Positions 19,044-29,744 of a stretch of 59,181 bases of DNA are shown here, one piece after another. The notes under the pieces were generated by a model that saw nothing but the letters and a program-made list of their open reading frames with translations, searched no databases and was not told where the DNA came from. The first letter of the stretch is position 1. Every line of letters starts with the position of its first letter. The stretch is taken from NCBI RefSeq assembly GCF_024294785.1, contig NZ_JANCLT010000019.1, positions 1-59,181 on the forward strand, in the 5' to 3' direction. This stretch comes from Ectobacillus ponti. GTDB taxonomy: Bacteria > Bacillota > Bacilli > Bacillales > Bacillaceae_G. The translations under genes were made by a program, and so were the position numbers.

Positions 19044-19186
19044 CATCTACGTTGTGAATTTAATAAGTGTACCGTAGACAGTAGGTGCCCCCGGGCTTAA
19101 ACATCCTACCGAGGTGTTGTATAGAGGAACGGATCATTCTGTGACACTTACTGCCTTCATGTCTACACCAGGCATGAAGGTTTTTT
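19044..19186 (+). promoter_or_regulatory. L10 leader with attenuator
   Basis: This 5' leader has the features of the L10(L12)4-binding leader known in Firmicutes, including an internal CATCCTACCGAGGTGTTG region. It ends with a terminator, CCTTCATG (19155-19161 region) paired with CATGAAGG and six T (19181-19186), 46 bases before rplJ. Free L10-L12 complex would be expected to favour the terminator. Confidence 0.8.
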
Positions 19187-19232
19187 AATGCACTTTCGGT
19201 GTCGGTACAACAAACCTACAGGAGGTGTAATG

Positions 19233-19733
19233 ATGAGCAAAGCGATTGAAGCTAAAAAACACGTTGTAACTGAAATCGCTGATAAGCTGCGCGCTAGCAA
19301 ATCTACTATCGTAGTTGACTACCGCGGTTTAACAGTAGCAGAAGTAACTGAACTTCGTAAGCAATTGCGTGAAGCAGGCATTGAGTTCAAGGTTTACAAG
19401 AACTCCATGACTCGCCGCGCTGCTGAAGAAGCAGGTGTAGCAGATATCAACGCATTCTTGACAGGTCCTAACGCAATCGCGTTTGGCAACGACGACGTTG
19501 TAACTCCTGCAAAAGTGTTGAACGATTTTGCCAAGAAGCACGATGCTTTGGAAATCAAAGCTGGTGTGATCGAAGGCCAACTGGCTAATGCGGCTGAAGT
19601 GAAGGCAATTGCTGAACTTCCATCCCGCGAAGGCTTGCTTTCTATGTTGCTTAGCGTTCTTCAAGCTCCAATCCGCAACCTGGCACTTGCTGCCAAGGCT
19701 GTGGCGGACCAGAAGGAAGAGCAAGGCGCGTAA
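19233..19733 (+). CDS. rplJ: Ribosomal protein L10
   Basis: Base of the L7/L12 stalk; binds 23S rRNA through its N-terminal half and L12 dimers through its C-terminal helix. The 166 residues equal the B. subtilis length ([38 protein letters not shown]). ATG 19233 is preferred over 19230, with GGAGGTG at better spacing. Confidence 0.97.
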   Translation: MSKAIEAKKHVVTEIADKLRASKSTIVVDYRGLTVAEVTELRKQLREAGIEFKVYKNSMTRRAAEEAGVADINAFLTGPNAIAFGNDDVVTPAKVLNDFAKKHDALEIKAGVIEGQLANAAEVKAIAELPSREGLLSMLLSVLQAPIRNLALAAKAVADQKEEQGA

Positions 19734-19796
19734 TTACCAAACATTCATTCTCAGTTATTCATAAACTGGAAAACGAAAAACAAGGAGGATATTCAA

Positions 19797-20156
19797 ATGA
19801 CTAAAGAACAAATCATTGAAGCAGTTAAAAACATGACTGTTTTAGAACTGAACGACCTAGTAAAAGCAATCGAAGAAGAGTTCGGCGTAACTGCTGCTGC
19901 TCCAGTAGCTGTTGTAGCTGGTGGCGCTGCTGAAGCTGCTGAGCAAACAGAATTCGACGTAGTACTTGCTAGCGCAGGCGCTCAAAAGATCAAGGTTATC
20001 AAAGTAGTTCGCGAACTGACTGGCCTTGGCTTGAAAGAAGCAAAAGACCTGGTTGACAACACTCCTAAAGCTGTTAAAGAAGGCGCTTCTAAGGAAGAGG
20101 CTGAAGAAATCAAAGCTAAGCTTGAAGAAGTTGGAGCAGTTGTTGAAGTTAAGTAA
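19797..20156 (+). CDS. rplL: Ribosomal protein L7/L12
   Basis: Multi-copy stalk protein that recruits translation GTPases. The 119 residues show the N-terminal dimer domain, an Ala/Gly/Val-rich hinge (about residues 33-50) and the C-terminal factor-binding domain ([20 protein letters not shown]). Strong AAGGAGGAT site, 63 bases after rplJ, as fits its higher dosage. Confidence 0.97.
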   Translation: MTKEQIIEAVKNMTVLELNDLVKAIEEEFGVTAAAPVAVVAGGAAEAAEQTEFDVVLASAGAQKIKVIKVVRELTGLGLKEAKDLVDNTPKAVKEGASKEEAEEIKAKLEEVGAVVEVK

Positions 20157-20174
20157 TTTCAGCCATACGCTGCA

Positions 20175-20208
20175 GAAAAAAGCTCGCCCGTGCGCGGGCT
20201 TTTTTTTT
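20175..20208 (+). terminator. Terminator after rplL
   Basis: GCCCG-TGCG-CGGGC with a preceding A-run and nine T after. Partial read-through into rsmC and rpoBC is likely, since no strong promoter separates rplL from rsmC. Confidence 0.9.
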
Positions 20209-20239
20209 ACCTGAAGATCTCGTAAAGGAGGAATACAGG

Positions 20240-20839
20240 ATGGCAGACCATTATTATTCCAATTCTCCAACCAGTAAAAGCGACAAGAAAAAGTGGAAGT
20301 TTGATTTGCGCGGTCAAGCTTTTACATTCTTCTCGGACCACGGTGTGTTTTCGAAAAATGAGGTGGACTTTGGTTCCCGCCTTTTAATTGAAGCCTTTCA
20401 GGCCCCGGAAGTGGAAGGCGCTTTTTTGGATGTCGGCTGCGGCTATGGGCCAATCGGCCTGTCTTTGGGAAAAGCCTATCCGTCCCGGCAGGTTGAAATG
20501 GTGGACGTGAATGAACGGGCCATGGAGCTGGCGAAGGAAAACGCGGTGCTGAATCGCGTAGAGAATGTGAAGATTTACAAAAGCAGTGTCTATGAGAACG
20601 TAACCGGCCAGTTCGCGGCAATTCTGTCGAATCCGCCGATCCGGGCTGGAAAACAGGTTGTGCACGAGATTTTGGAGCGGGCAAATGACCACCTTGTTTC
20701 AGGAGGCGAGCTTTGGATCGTCATCCAGAAGAAGCAAGGGGCACCATCGGCATTGGCAAAGCTGGAAGAGATATACCTGGAAGTAGAAGTGGTAGAAAAA
20801 AGCAAAGGGTATTATATCATAAAATCAAAAAAACGTTGA
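20240..20839 (+). CDS. rsmC: 16S rRNA guanine-N2 methyltransferase family protein (RsmC/YbxB)
   Basis: Class I SAM-dependent methyltransferase of the MTS domain. The 199 residues have the SAM loop DVGCGYGPIGL (about 67) and the catalytic ILSNPPIRAGK (about 133), typical of RNA guanine-N2 enzymes. Position between rplL and rpoB equals B. subtilis ybxB. The exact modified base is family inference. AAAGGAGGAAT precedes the ATG. Confidence 0.88.
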   Translation: MADHYYSNSPTSKSDKKKWKFDLRGQAFTFFSDHGVFSKNEVDFGSRLLIEAFQAPEVEGAFLDVGCGYGPIGLSLGKAYPSRQVEMVDVNERAMELAKENAVLNRVENVKIYKSSVYENVTGQFAAILSNPPIRAGKQVVHEILERANDHLVSGGELWIVIQKKQGAPSALAKLEEIYLEVEVVEKSKGYYIIKSKKR

Positions 20840-20864
20840 CGGTTATTTTTGGTTATGTTAACAT
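20836..20864 (+). promoter_or_regulatory. Sigma-A promoter of rpoBC
   Basis: TTGACG (20836-20841), 17-base spacer and TAACAT (20859-20864) with an upstream TG forming an extended -10. The -35 overlaps the rsmC stop. Gives a leader of about 250 bases before rpoB. Confidence 0.7.
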
Positions 20865-20963
20865 TATACAATGCCAATGTGTGATTTTTTAAGTTAGGAA
20901 ATATGTATAATTTTGTCTAACTTGGGAAAGCTAATAAAATCGGTAAGAGACGAAACAGAATGA

Positions 20964-21060
20964 TGGTTTTTCTATGAGAAGCCATTTTTCTTTTTGCGTC
21001 ACGAAGATATAAGGATGTGCCCAAGGCAAGGCTGCGCCTTTAAGAGCGTCAGCCATCTTT
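20964..21060 (+). promoter_or_regulatory. Structured rpoB leader
   Basis: Two hairpins occupy the leader: ATGG...AGAAGCCAT followed by a T-rich run (about 20964-20996), and GGCTGCGC paired with GCG-T-CAGCC (about 21031-21055). The remaining leader has A/T-rich -10-like sequence (TATAAT near 21090) without a matching -35. Its role is not known. Confidence 0.45.
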
Positions 21061-21121
21061 AGGTTGTGCTTTTGCAAACTATTTGCATTATATAATACTC
21101 ATGATTTGAGGGGTGAAGCAG

Positions 21122-24100
21122 TTGACAGGTCAACTAGTTCAATACGGACGCCACCGCCAACGAAGAAGTTATGCCCGTATTAGTGAAGTATTGGAGTTAC
21201 CAAATCTTATCGAAATCCAAACCTCTTCTTATCAATGGTTTCTTGATGAGGGTTTGCGGGAAATGTTCCAGGATATTTCTCCAATCGAAGACTTTACAGG
21301 AAATCTATCACTTGAGTTTATCGATTACAGCTTAGGTGAGCCTAAGTACTCGGTAGAAGAATGTAAGGAGCGCGACGTAACCTACGCGGCACCGCTGCGG
21401 GTAAAGGTGCGTCTCATCAATAAAGAAACAGGTGAAGTGAAGGAACAGGACGTATTCATGGGTGACTTCCCGCTTATGACCGAAACGGGTACATTCGTCA
21501 TCAATGGTGCGGAGCGTGTTATCGTTTCACAGCTTGTTCGTTCTCCAAGCGTATACTACAGCGGCAAGATTGATAAGAACGGAAAACGCGGCTTTACAGC
21601 CACTGTTATTCCAAACCGCGGTGCTTGGCTGGAGTACGAAACAGATGCGAAGGATGTTGTATACGTACGCATCGACCGCACGCGCAAGCTGCCTGTAACA
21701 GTATTGCTGCGCGCGCTGGGATTCGGGTCTGATCAAGAAATCATCGAGCTGTTGGGCGAGAATGAATACTTGCGCAACACCCTTGAGAAGGACAACACAG
21801 ACAGCACAGAAAAAGCTTTGCTGGAAATCTACGAGCGTCTTCGCCCGGGTGAGCCGCCGACAGTTGATAACGCCAAGAGCTTGCTTGTATCCCGCTTCTT
21901 CGATCCGAAGCGTTATGACTTGGCGAATGTCGGACGCTACAAAATTAACAAGAAGCTTCATATTAAAAATAGATTGTTCAATCAGCGCCTTGCTGAGACA
22001 CTGGTTGATCCGGAAACAGGTGAAATCCTGGTAACAGAAGGAACCATTCTGGACCGCCGTACGCTTGACCGTATTCTGCCGTACCTGGAGCGCAATATTG
22101 GCTTCAAGACTGCAAGACCGGCAGGCGGTGTTGTAGAAGATGAGATTTTGATGCAGTCCATTAAGATTTTCGCTCCGGAATCCGACAGCGAGCAAGTCAT
22201 TAATGTGCTGGGCAATGCCAATATTGACCGCAATGTGAAGCATATCGCTCCGGCGGATATTCTGGCATCAATCAGCTACTTCTTCAACCTGCTGTACAAA
22301 GTAGGCGACACAGACGACATCGACCACCTTGGAAACCGCCGTCTTCGTTCTGTTGGTGAATTGCTGCAGAACCAATTCCGGATTGGTCTTTCCCGGATGG
22401 AGCGTGTTGTACGCGAAAGAATGTCCATTCAGGATACAAACGCGATTACGCCGCAGGCGCTGATCAACATCCGTCCTGTTATCGCCTCCATCAAGGAGTT
22501 CTTCGGAAGCTCCCAGCTGTCCCAGTTCATGGACCAGACGAACCCGTTGGCAGAGCTTACGCATAAGCGAAGACTGTCTGCACTCGGACCGGGCGGTTTG
22601 ACGCGTGAGCGCGCAGGCTTTGAAGTGCGTGACGTTCACTACTCCCACTATGGCCGTATGTGTCCAATTGAAACGCCGGAAGGTCCAAACATCGGTTTGA
22701 TCAACTCCCTGTCCTCCTTCGCGAAGGTAAACGAGTTCGGATTCATCGAAGCTCCTTACCGCCGTGTAGATCCGGAAACAGGCCGTGTGACAAGCCGTGT
22801 AGACTACCTGACTGCGGATGAAGAAGATAACTACGTTGTAGCACAGGCGAACATGCGCTTGTCCGACGAGGGTGACTTCATTGACGAAGACATCATTGCG
22901 CGTTTCCGCGGTGAAAACATTGTAGTAAAACGCAACCGTGTTGACTATATGGACGTATCTCCAAAGCAGGTTGTATCTGCGGCGACAGCATGCATTCCGT
23001 TCTTGGAGAATGACGACTCCAACCGTGCGCTCATGGGCGCGAACATGCAGCGTCAGGCAGTGCCTCTGTTAAACCCTGAGTCACCGCTTGTTGGTACAGG
23101 TATGGAATATGTGTCTGCCAAAGACTCCGGTGCAGCAGTCATCTGTAAGCACCCTGGCGTGGTAGAGCGTGTTGAGGCGAAGGAAGTTTGGGTTCGCCGT
23201 TATATTGATGTAGACGGCCAGAAGGTAAAAGGTGATCTGGACCGCTACAGAATGCTGAAGTTCATTCGTTCCAACCAAGGAACATGCTATAACCAGCGTC
23301 CAATCGTAAGTGTAGGCGACGAAGTGGTAAGAGGAGAAATCCTGGCTGACGGTCCTTCCATGGAGAAGGGTGAACTGGCTCTTGGCCGCAACGTTCTTGT
23401 CGGCTTCATGACATGGGACGGCTACAACTACGAGGATGCCATCATCATGAGCGAGCGTCTTGTGAAGGATGACGTATACACTTCTATCCATATCGAAGAA
23501 TACGAATCCGAAGCTCGTGATACAAAGCTGGGACCAGAAGAAATTACACGCGACATTCCAAACGTTGGGGAAGATGCCCTTCGCAACCTGGATGAGCGCG
23601 GTATCGTGCGCATCGGTGCAGAGGTAAAAGACGGCGATCTGCTCGTCGGCAAGGTTACACCTAAGGGCGTAACAGAGCTGACTGCAGAAGAGCGCCTGCT
23701 GCATGCCATCTTCGGCGAGAAAGCGCGTGAAGTTCGTGATACATCCCTCCGTGTACCGCACGGCGGCGGCGGCATCATCCTGGACGTGAAGGTGTTCAAC
23801 CGTGAAGACGGCGACGAACTGCCTCCAGGCGTGAACCAGCTTGTACGTGTATACATCGTTCAGAAGCGTAAAATCTCTGAAGGTGACAAGATGGCCGGAC
23901 GCCACGGCAACAAGGGTGTTATCTCCCGTATTCTTCCGGAAGAGGATATGCCATTCCTGCCGGACGGCACGCCGATTGATATCATGTTGAACCCTCTGGG
24001 CGTACCTTCCCGTATGAACATCGGTCAGGTGCTCGAGCTTCACCTTGGTATGGCTGCCCGCCGCCTTGGCATTCACGTGGCAACACCGGTATTCGATGGA

Positions 24101-24655
24101 GCGCGTGAGGAAGACGTATGGGAAACATTGGAAGAGGCGGGCATGGCTCGCGATGCGAAGACCGTTCTGTATGATGGCCGTACAGGCGAAGCGTTCGATA
24201 ACCGTGTATCTGTCGGCATCATGTACATGATCAAGCTGGCGCACATGGTTGACGATAAGCTCCACGCACGTTCTACTGGACCATACTCACTCGTTACGCA
24301 GCAGCCTCTGGGCGGTAAAGCTCAGTTCGGCGGCCAGCGCTTCGGTGAGATGGAGGTTTGGGCGCTTGAAGCATACGGTGCCGCTTATACGTTGCAGGAA
24401 ATCTTGACAGTGAAGTCCGATGACGTAGTCGGCCGTGTGAAGACGTACGAAGCAATTGTAAAAGGCGAAAATGTGCCGGAGCCAGGTGTTCCTGAATCCT
24501 TCAAGGTATTGATCAAAGAATTGCAGAGCTTGGGTATGGACGTGAAGATGATGTCCATCGAAGATAAGGAAATCGAAATGCGTGACACGGACGATGATGA
24601 TGACCATCAATCTGCAGACAAGTTGAACATCGAAGTTGAGACAACGAAAGAATAA
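21122..24655 (+). CDS. rpoB: RNA polymerase beta subunit
   Basis: Core subunit carrying half of the active-site cleft and the rifampicin pocket. The 1177 residues start at TTG (as in B. subtilis rpoB) with GAGGGGTGA upstream. The rifampicin region ([19 protein letters not shown], then [11 protein letters not shown], about residues 462-492) has wild-type residues at the usual resistance positions. The C-terminus is short and acidic (DTDDDDDH). Confidence 0.98.
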   Translation: MTGQLVQYGRHRQRRSYARISEVLELPNLIEIQTSSYQWFLDEGLREMFQDISPIEDFTGNLSLEFIDYSLGEPKYSVEECKERDVTYAAPLRVKVRLINKETGEVKEQDVFMGDFPLMTETGTFVINGAERVIVSQLVRSPSVYYSGKIDKNGKRGFTATVIPNRGAWLEYETDAKDVVYVRIDRTRKLPVTVLLRALGFGSDQEIIELLGENEYLRNTLEKDNTDSTEKALLEIYERLRPGEPPTVDNAKSLLVSRFFDPKRYDLANVGRYKINKKLHIKNRLFNQRLAETLVDPETGEILVTEGTILDRRTLDRILPYLERNIGFKTARPAGGVVEDEILMQSIKIFAPESDSEQVINVLGNANIDRNVKHIAPADILASISYFFNLLYKVGDTDDIDHLGNRRLRSVGELLQNQFRIGLSRMERVVRERMSIQDTNAITPQALINIRPVIASIKEFFGSSQLSQFMDQTNPLAELTHKRRLSALGPGGLTRERAGFEVRDVHYSHYGRMCPIETPEGPNIGLINSLSSFAKVNEFGFIEAPYRRVDPETGRVTSRVDYLTADEEDNYVVAQANMRLSDEGDFIDEDIIARFRGENIVVKRNRVDYMDVSPKQVVSAATACIPFLENDDSNRALMGANMQRQAVPLLNPESPLVGTGMEYVSAKDSGAAVICKHPGVVERVEAKEVWVRRYIDVDGQKVKGDLDRYRMLKFIRSNQGTCYNQRPIVSVGDEVVRGEILADGPSMEKGELALGRNVLVGFMTWDGYNYEDAIIMSERLVKDDVYTSIHIEEYESEARDTKLGPEEITRDIPNVGEDALRNLDERGIVRIGAEVKDGDLLVGKVTPKGVTELTAEERLLHAIFGEKAREVRDTSLRVPHGGGGIILDVKVFNREDGDELPPGVNQLVRVYIVQKRKISEGDKMAGRHGNKGVISRILPEEDMPFLPDGTPIDIMLNPLGVPSRMNIGQVLELHLGMAARRLGIHVATPVFDGAREEDVWETLEEAGMARDAKTVLYDGRTGEAFDNRVSVGIMYMIKLAHMVDDKLHARSTGPYSLVTQQPLGGKAQFGGQRFGEMEVWALEAYGAAYTLQEILTVKSDDVVGRVKTYEAIVKGENVPEPGVPESFKVLIKELQSLGMDVKMMSIEDKEIEMRDTDDDDDHQSADKLNIEVETTKE

Positions 24656-24692
24656 TTGGGTATAACCTGTAGACTAAAGGGAGGTAGGCCCC

Positions 24693-27600
24693 TTGATAGA
24701 TGTAAACAACTTTGAATATATGAAGATTGGACTTGCTTCTCCCGATAAGATCCGCTCCTGGTCTTACGGAGAAGTAAAGAAACCAGAAACGATTAACTAT
24801 CGTACATTGAAGCCTGAAAAGGACGGCTTGTTCTGCGAACGCATTTTCGGACCGACAAAGGACTGGGAATGCCATTGCGGCAAATACAAGCGTGTCCGCT
24901 ACAAGGGCGTTGTATGTGACCGTTGCGGCGTAGAGGTAACACGTGCAAAGGTGCGCCGTGAGCGCATGGGCCATATTGAACTGGCTGCTCCTGTATCTCA
25001 CATTTGGTACTTCAAGGGTATCCCAAGCCGGATGGGACTTGTCTTAGACATGTCCCCCCGCGCTTTGGAAGAAATCATTTACTTCGCATCCTATGTTGTG
25101 ACGGAAAGCGGTGATACACCGCTTGAAAAGAAGCAGCTGCTGTCTGAAAAGGAATACCGTGCATACCGTGAGCGTTACGGCAGCACATTCCAGGCGGCAA
25201 TGGGTGCGGAAGCAATCAAGAAGCTCCTTCAGGATATCGATCTTGACAAAGAAGTAGATTATCTGAAGGAAGAACTGAAGACAGCGCAGGGACAGCGCCG
25301 TACGCGTGCCATCAAGCGTCTGGAAGTGCTGGAAGCCTTCCGCGGCTCCGGCAACGATCCGCATTGGATGGTAATGGATGTTCTGCCGGTGATCCCGCCG
25401 GAGCTTCGTCCGATGGTACAGCTGGATGGCGGACGTTTCGCAACGTCTGACCTGAACGACCTGTATCGCCGTGTCATCAACCGCAACAACCGTCTGAAGC
25501 GCCTCCTTGACCTTGGTGCGCCAAGCATCATCGTGCAAAACGAGAAGCGTATGCTTCAGGAAGCTGTAGACGCTCTGATCGACAATGGCCGCCGCGGCCG
25601 TCCGGTTACAGGACCAGGCAACCGTCCATTGAAGTCTCTGTCCCATATGCTGAAGGGTAAGCAAGGACGCTTCCGTCAAAACCTTCTTGGTAAGCGTGTT
25701 GACTACTCCGGCCGTTCCGTTATCGTTGTAGGCCCGAACCTGAAGATGTACCAGTGCGGCCTGCCGAAGGAAATGGCATTGGAGCTGTTCAAGCCGTTTG
25801 TCATGAAGGAATTGGTGGAAAAAGGCCTCGCGCATAACATTAAGAGTGCGAAGCGCAAAATCGAACGCGTACAGCCTGAAGTATGGGATGTCCTTGAATC
25901 TGTAATCAGGGAGCACCCGGTTCTGTTGAACCGTGCCCCGACTTTGCACCGTCTCGGTATCCAGGCATTCGAGCCAACGCTCGTAGAAGGCCGTGCAATC
26001 CGTCTGCACCCGCTCGTATGTACAGCCTACAACGCTGACTTCGACGGCGATCAGATGGCGGTTCACGTTCCGCTTTCTTCTGAGGCACAAGCTGAAGCGC
26101 GCCTGCTCATGCTGGCGGCACAGAACATCCTGAACCCGAAGGATGGCAAGCCGGTTGTTACACCGTCCCAGGATATGGTATTGGGTAACTACTATCTGAC
26201 TCTTGAGCGCGCCGGCGCTGTGGGTGAAGGTATGGTATTTAAAGATACAAACGAAGCATTGATTGCTTACGCAAACGGCTATGTGCATCTGCACACGCGT
26301 GTTGCGGTGGCGGCAGGCTCTCTTAATAACGAAACATTCACAGAAGAGCAGAACGGCATGCTGCTTCTGACAACAGTGGGTAAGCTGGTCTTCAACGAAA
26401 TTCTGCCGAAGTCCTTCCCTTACATTAACGAACCGACGAGAGAAAACCTGGAGAGAGAAACTCCATTGAAATATTTCGTTCCAAAAGGTGCGGATGTAAG
26501 AGCGATTATCGCAGAGCGTGAAGAAGTAGCGCCATTTAAGAAGAAAATCCTTGGTAACATCATTGCCGAGGTGTTCAAGCGCTTCAAGATTACGGAAACA
26601 TCCCGTATGCTTGACCGCATGAAGAACTTGGGCTTCCGCTACTCCACAAAGGCAGGTATCACTGTAGGTGTATCTGACATCGTGGTATTGGGCGAGAAGG
26701 ATCAAATCCTGCAGGAAGCACAGGCGAAGGTAGACACAGTAACGAAGCAGTTCCGCCGCGGTTTGATTACGGAGGAAGAGCGCTACGACCGTGTCATCTC
26801 CATCTGGAGCAATGCGAAGGATGTTATTCAGGGTATGCTGATGAAATCCTTGGATAAGCGCAACCCAATCTTCATGATGAGTGACTCCGGTGCCCGTGGT
26901 AACGCCTCTAACTTCACGCAGCTTGCGGGTATGCGCGGATTGATGGCGAATCCGTCCGGACGAATCATCGAACTTCCAATCAAGTCCAGCTTCCGTGAAG
27001 GTCTGACGGTATTGGAATACTTTATCTCCACGCACGGTGCACGTAAAGGTCTGGCGGATACTGCCTTGAAGACAGCGGACTCCGGTTACCTGACCCGCCG
27101 TCTCGTAGATGTGGCGCAGGACGTTATCGTCCGTGAAGATGATTGCGGCACAGACAAAGGTCTGCTTGTTGCGGCGATCAAAGAAGGCAATGAAGTCATT
27201 GAAACGCTGTATGACCGCTTAGTCGGACGTTTTGCAAGACGCGCCATCAAGCATCCTCAAACTGGCGAAGTTCTTGTAGCTGAGAATGAGCTGATTACAG
27301 AGGACCTTGCGGATGTAATCGACGCAGCCGGCATTACACATGTTCATATTCGTTCCGCATTCACATGCAACACACGCCACGGCGTATGTAAGAAGTGCTA
27401 CGGACGCAACTTGGCGACTGGAACTGACGTTGAGGTTGGGGAAGCAGTAGGTATTATTGCGGCTCAATCCATCGGGGAACCAGGAACACAGCTGACGATG
27501 CGTACGTTCCACACAGGCGGTGTTGCAGGAGACGATATCACACAAGGTTTGCCGCGTATTCAGGAATTGTTCGAAGCGCGTAATCCGAAGGGCCAGGCGG

Positions 27601-28304
27601 TTATTACGGAGATTGACGGCACAGTTGCGTCCATCAATGATGTAAAAGACCGTCAAGAGATTGTGGTACAGGGAAGCGTGGAAGCACGTACGTATACAAT
27701 CCCTTACGGCGCCCGTGTGAAGGTTGCAGAAGGCCAGCAGGTAAACCGCGGCCAAGAGCTTACAGAGGGTTCCATCGACCCGAAAGAGCTGCTTAAGGTC
27801 AAGGATATTACTGCTGTGCAAGAGTACCTGCTCCGTGAAGTACAAAAGGTATACCGCATGCAGGGTGTAGAAATCGGTGACAAGCACGTAGAGGTAATGG
27901 TACGCCAGATGCTTCGCAAAGTGCGTGTGAAAGATGCGGGTGATACAGATGTATTGCCGGGCACACTTCTGGATGTGCATCAGTTTACAGATGCAAACGC
28001 GAAGGTTCTCCTTGAAGGCAAGCAGCCGGCTACGGCACGCTCTGTCCTGCTTGGTATTACCAAGGCGTCCCTGGAAACTGACTCCTTCCTGTCTGCAGCA
28101 TCCTTCCAGGAAACAACTCGTGTCCTGACTGATGCGGCAATCAAGGGCAAGCGCGATGAGCTGCTTGGTCTGAAGGAGAACGTCATTATCGGTAAGCTTG
28201 TTCCTGCGGGTACAGGCATGAACCGTTATCGCAAGGTGGATCTCATTAAGACATCCGCGGACGAGAGCGGCAGCCGCAATGACGAAGTGTTCGTAGAGCA
28301 CTAA
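24693..28304 (+). CDS. rpoC: RNA polymerase beta' subunit
   Basis: Catalytic core subunit. The 1203 residues show the N-terminal zinc ribbon (CHCGKYKR...CDRCG), the Mg-binding [12 protein letters not shown] (about 447), the trigger loop and bridge helix region, and a second zinc cluster ([11 protein letters not shown]). TTG start with GGGAGGTAGG upstream, 37 bases after rpoB. Confidence 0.98.
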   Translation: MIDVNNFEYMKIGLASPDKIRSWSYGEVKKPETINYRTLKPEKDGLFCERIFGPTKDWECHCGKYKRVRYKGVVCDRCGVEVTRAKVRRERMGHIELAAPVSHIWYFKGIPSRMGLVLDMSPRALEEIIYFASYVVTESGDTPLEKKQLLSEKEYRAYRERYGSTFQAAMGAEAIKKLLQDIDLDKEVDYLKEELKTAQGQRRTRAIKRLEVLEAFRGSGNDPHWMVMDVLPVIPPELRPMVQLDGGRFATSDLNDLYRRVINRNNRLKRLLDLGAPSIIVQNEKRMLQEAVDALIDNGRRGRPVTGPGNRPLKSLSHMLKGKQGRFRQNLLGKRVDYSGRSVIVVGPNLKMYQCGLPKEMALELFKPFVMKELVEKGLAHNIKSAKRKIERVQPEVWDVLESVIREHPVLLNRAPTLHRLGIQAFEPTLVEGRAIRLHPLVCTAYNADFDGDQMAVHVPLSSEAQAEARLLMLAAQNILNPKDGKPVVTPSQDMVLGNYYLTLERAGAVGEGMVFKDTNEALIAYANGYVHLHTRVAVAAGSLNNETFTEEQNGMLLLTTVGKLVFNEILPKSFPYINEPTRENLERETPLKYFVPKGADVRAIIAEREEVAPFKKKILGNIIAEVFKRFKITETSRMLDRMKNLGFRYSTKAGITVGVSDIVVLGEKDQILQEAQAKVDTVTKQFRRGLITEEERYDRVISIWSNAKDVIQGMLMKSLDKRNPIFMMSDSGARGNASNFTQLAGMRGLMANPSGRIIELPIKSSFREGLTVLEYFISTHGARKGLADTALKTADSGYLTRRLVDVAQDVIVREDDCGTDKGLLVAAIKEGNEVIETLYDRLVGRFARRAIKHPQTGEVLVAENELITEDLADVIDAAGITHVHIRSAFTCNTRHGVCKKCYGRNLATGTDVEVGEAVGIIAAQSIGEPGTQLTMRTFHTGGVAGDDITQGLPRIQELFEARNPKGQAVITEIDGTVASINDVKDRQEIVVQGSVEARTYTIPYGARVKVAEGQQVNRGQELTEGSIDPKELLKVKDITAVQEYLLREVQKVYRMQGVEIGDKHVEVMVRQMLRKVRVKDAGDTDVLPGTLLDVHQFTDANAKVLLEGKQPATARSVLLGITKASLETDSFLSAASFQETTRVLTDAAIKGKRDELLGLKENVIIGKLVPAGTGMNRYRKVDLIKTSADESGSRNDEVFVEH

Positions 28305-28336
28305 AAATTCCCAAAATAAAAAATGTGTAAAACATG

Positions 28337-28362
28337 CATGGCGCAGTTGACACTGCGCCATG
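28337..28362 (+). promoter_or_regulatory. Perfect hairpin downstream of rpoC
   Basis: CATGGCGCAG (28337-28346) pairs exactly with CTGCGCCATG (28353-28362) around TTGACA. No T-run follows, so it is not a classic terminator. The loop TTGACA with TAATAT 18 bases on also reads as a promoter (28347-28376). Confidence 0.7.
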
Positions 28363-28535
28363 TAAAATGTTAATATAAGCAAGGTTGCTCTTGGAGATGC
28401 GTCAAGCATTCTCGCCGGAAGCCAGTCCAGAAATGAGACAAGCAAAGGATGAACCTGCAGAACCTGCAGCTGGAGCTTCGAAAGAACCTAATTTACGGTT
28501 AAAACTGTTTTTGTGAAGGATGCGTATGCTTTGCT
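28363..28535 (+). other. Gene-free stretch where ybxF (L7Ae-like) normally lies
   Basis: No L7Ae/YbxF-like protein (about 82 residues in B. subtilis) is encoded in any frame between rpoC and rpsL. The longest plus-strand frame is a 39-codon string at 28397-28516 whose ATG lies directly against its GGAG, so translation is unlikely. No terminator with a T-run is present. Confidence 0.75.
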
Positions 28536-28564
28536 TTGCAAGAACTTTGTTTTCAACTTATAAT
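28536..28564 (+). promoter_or_regulatory. Sigma-A promoter of the str operon
   Basis: TTGCAA (28536-28541), 17-base spacer, TATAAT (28559-28564). About 50 bases before rpsL. Confidence 0.8.
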
Positions 28565-28614
28565 GAACCACCTGGATGTGTGGTCTTATAAAAGACATGA
28601 AGGGAGGACAAATC

Positions 28615-29040
28615 ATGCCTACTATCAGCCAATTAGTAAGAAAAGGACGTACTGATAAAGTATGGAAATCTAAATCCCCTGCGTTGAACAAGGGTTTCAA
28701 CTCTTTGAAGAAGAAAGCTACTGACCTGTCTGCTCCACAAAAACGTGGTGTTTGCACACGTGTTGGTACTATGACTCCAAAGAAGCCAAACTCCGCATTG
28801 CGTAAATATGCGCGTGTACGTTTGACAAACGGTATCGAGGTTACTGCTTACATCCCTGGTATCGGCCACAACCTGCAAGAGCACAGTGTAGTGCTTATCC
28901 GCGGCGGCCGTGTAAAGGACTTACCGGGTGTACGTTACCACATCGTTCGCGGTGCGCTTGACACAGCTGGTGTTAACAACCGTATGCAAGGCCGTTCTAA
29001 ATACGGTACGAAGCGACCTAAAGCAGCTAAGAAGAAATAA
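28615..29040 (+). CDS. rpsL: Ribosomal protein S12
   Basis: Decoding-site protein of the 30S subunit. The 141 residues contain [11 protein letters not shown] and [17 protein letters not shown], with lysines at the streptomycin-resistance positions, so the allele reads as sensitive. C-terminus is slightly longer than in B. subtilis (KRPKAAKKK). GGGAGGAC precedes the ATG. Confidence 0.97.
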   Translation: MPTISQLVRKGRTDKVWKSKSPALNKGFNSLKKKATDLSAPQKRGVCTRVGTMTPKKPNSALRKYARVRLTNGIEVTAYIPGIGHNLQEHSVVLIRGGRVKDLPGVRYHIVRGALDTAGVNNRMQGRSKYGTKRPKAAKKK

Positions 29041-29057
29041 TAGAAATCCCAGATTGA

Positions 29058-29543
<486 letters not shown>

Positions 29544-29581
29544 GATTAACTTTAGCATATGCATAGATAGCCTTTATATGT

Positions 29582-29630
29582 CGTTCATAGAAGTGTGGAG
29601 AGGAAGAAATTCCTCTCTCTTCCATGAACG
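29582..29630 (+). promoter_or_regulatory. Two-level hairpin between rpsG and fusA
   Basis: Outer stem CGTTCAT/ATGAACG (29582-29588 with 29624-29630) encloses GAGAGGAA-GAAA-TTCCTCTC (29598-29617), a perfect 8-bp stem with a GNRA tetraloop. No T-run follows. Could be a processing site, a protein-binding element or stabiliser of the rpsLG part of the transcript. Confidence 0.7.
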
Positions 29631-29744
29631 TCCATTTACATAATTGGAATCGTTCAGGATATACTTACCATGTATGACGATTAAGGTGAAAATATGCTCC
29701 CATATTAAAAAAACCAATCCTCTTTAGGAAGGAGAAAATACCAA

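Noticed and set aside
22500-22620. Possible rifampicin-resistance change in rpoB
   Set aside because: The Gln, His and Ser at the usual resistance positions are wild type; Ala in NPLAEL is normal for Bacillus.
25044-27035. Long minus-strand frame (663 codons) inside rpoC
   Set aside because: A shadow of strongly biased rpoC codons; no similarity to known families and no promoter.
28700-28960. Possible streptomycin-resistance change in rpsL
   Set aside because: Both key lysines (KKPNS and RVKDLPG) are present.
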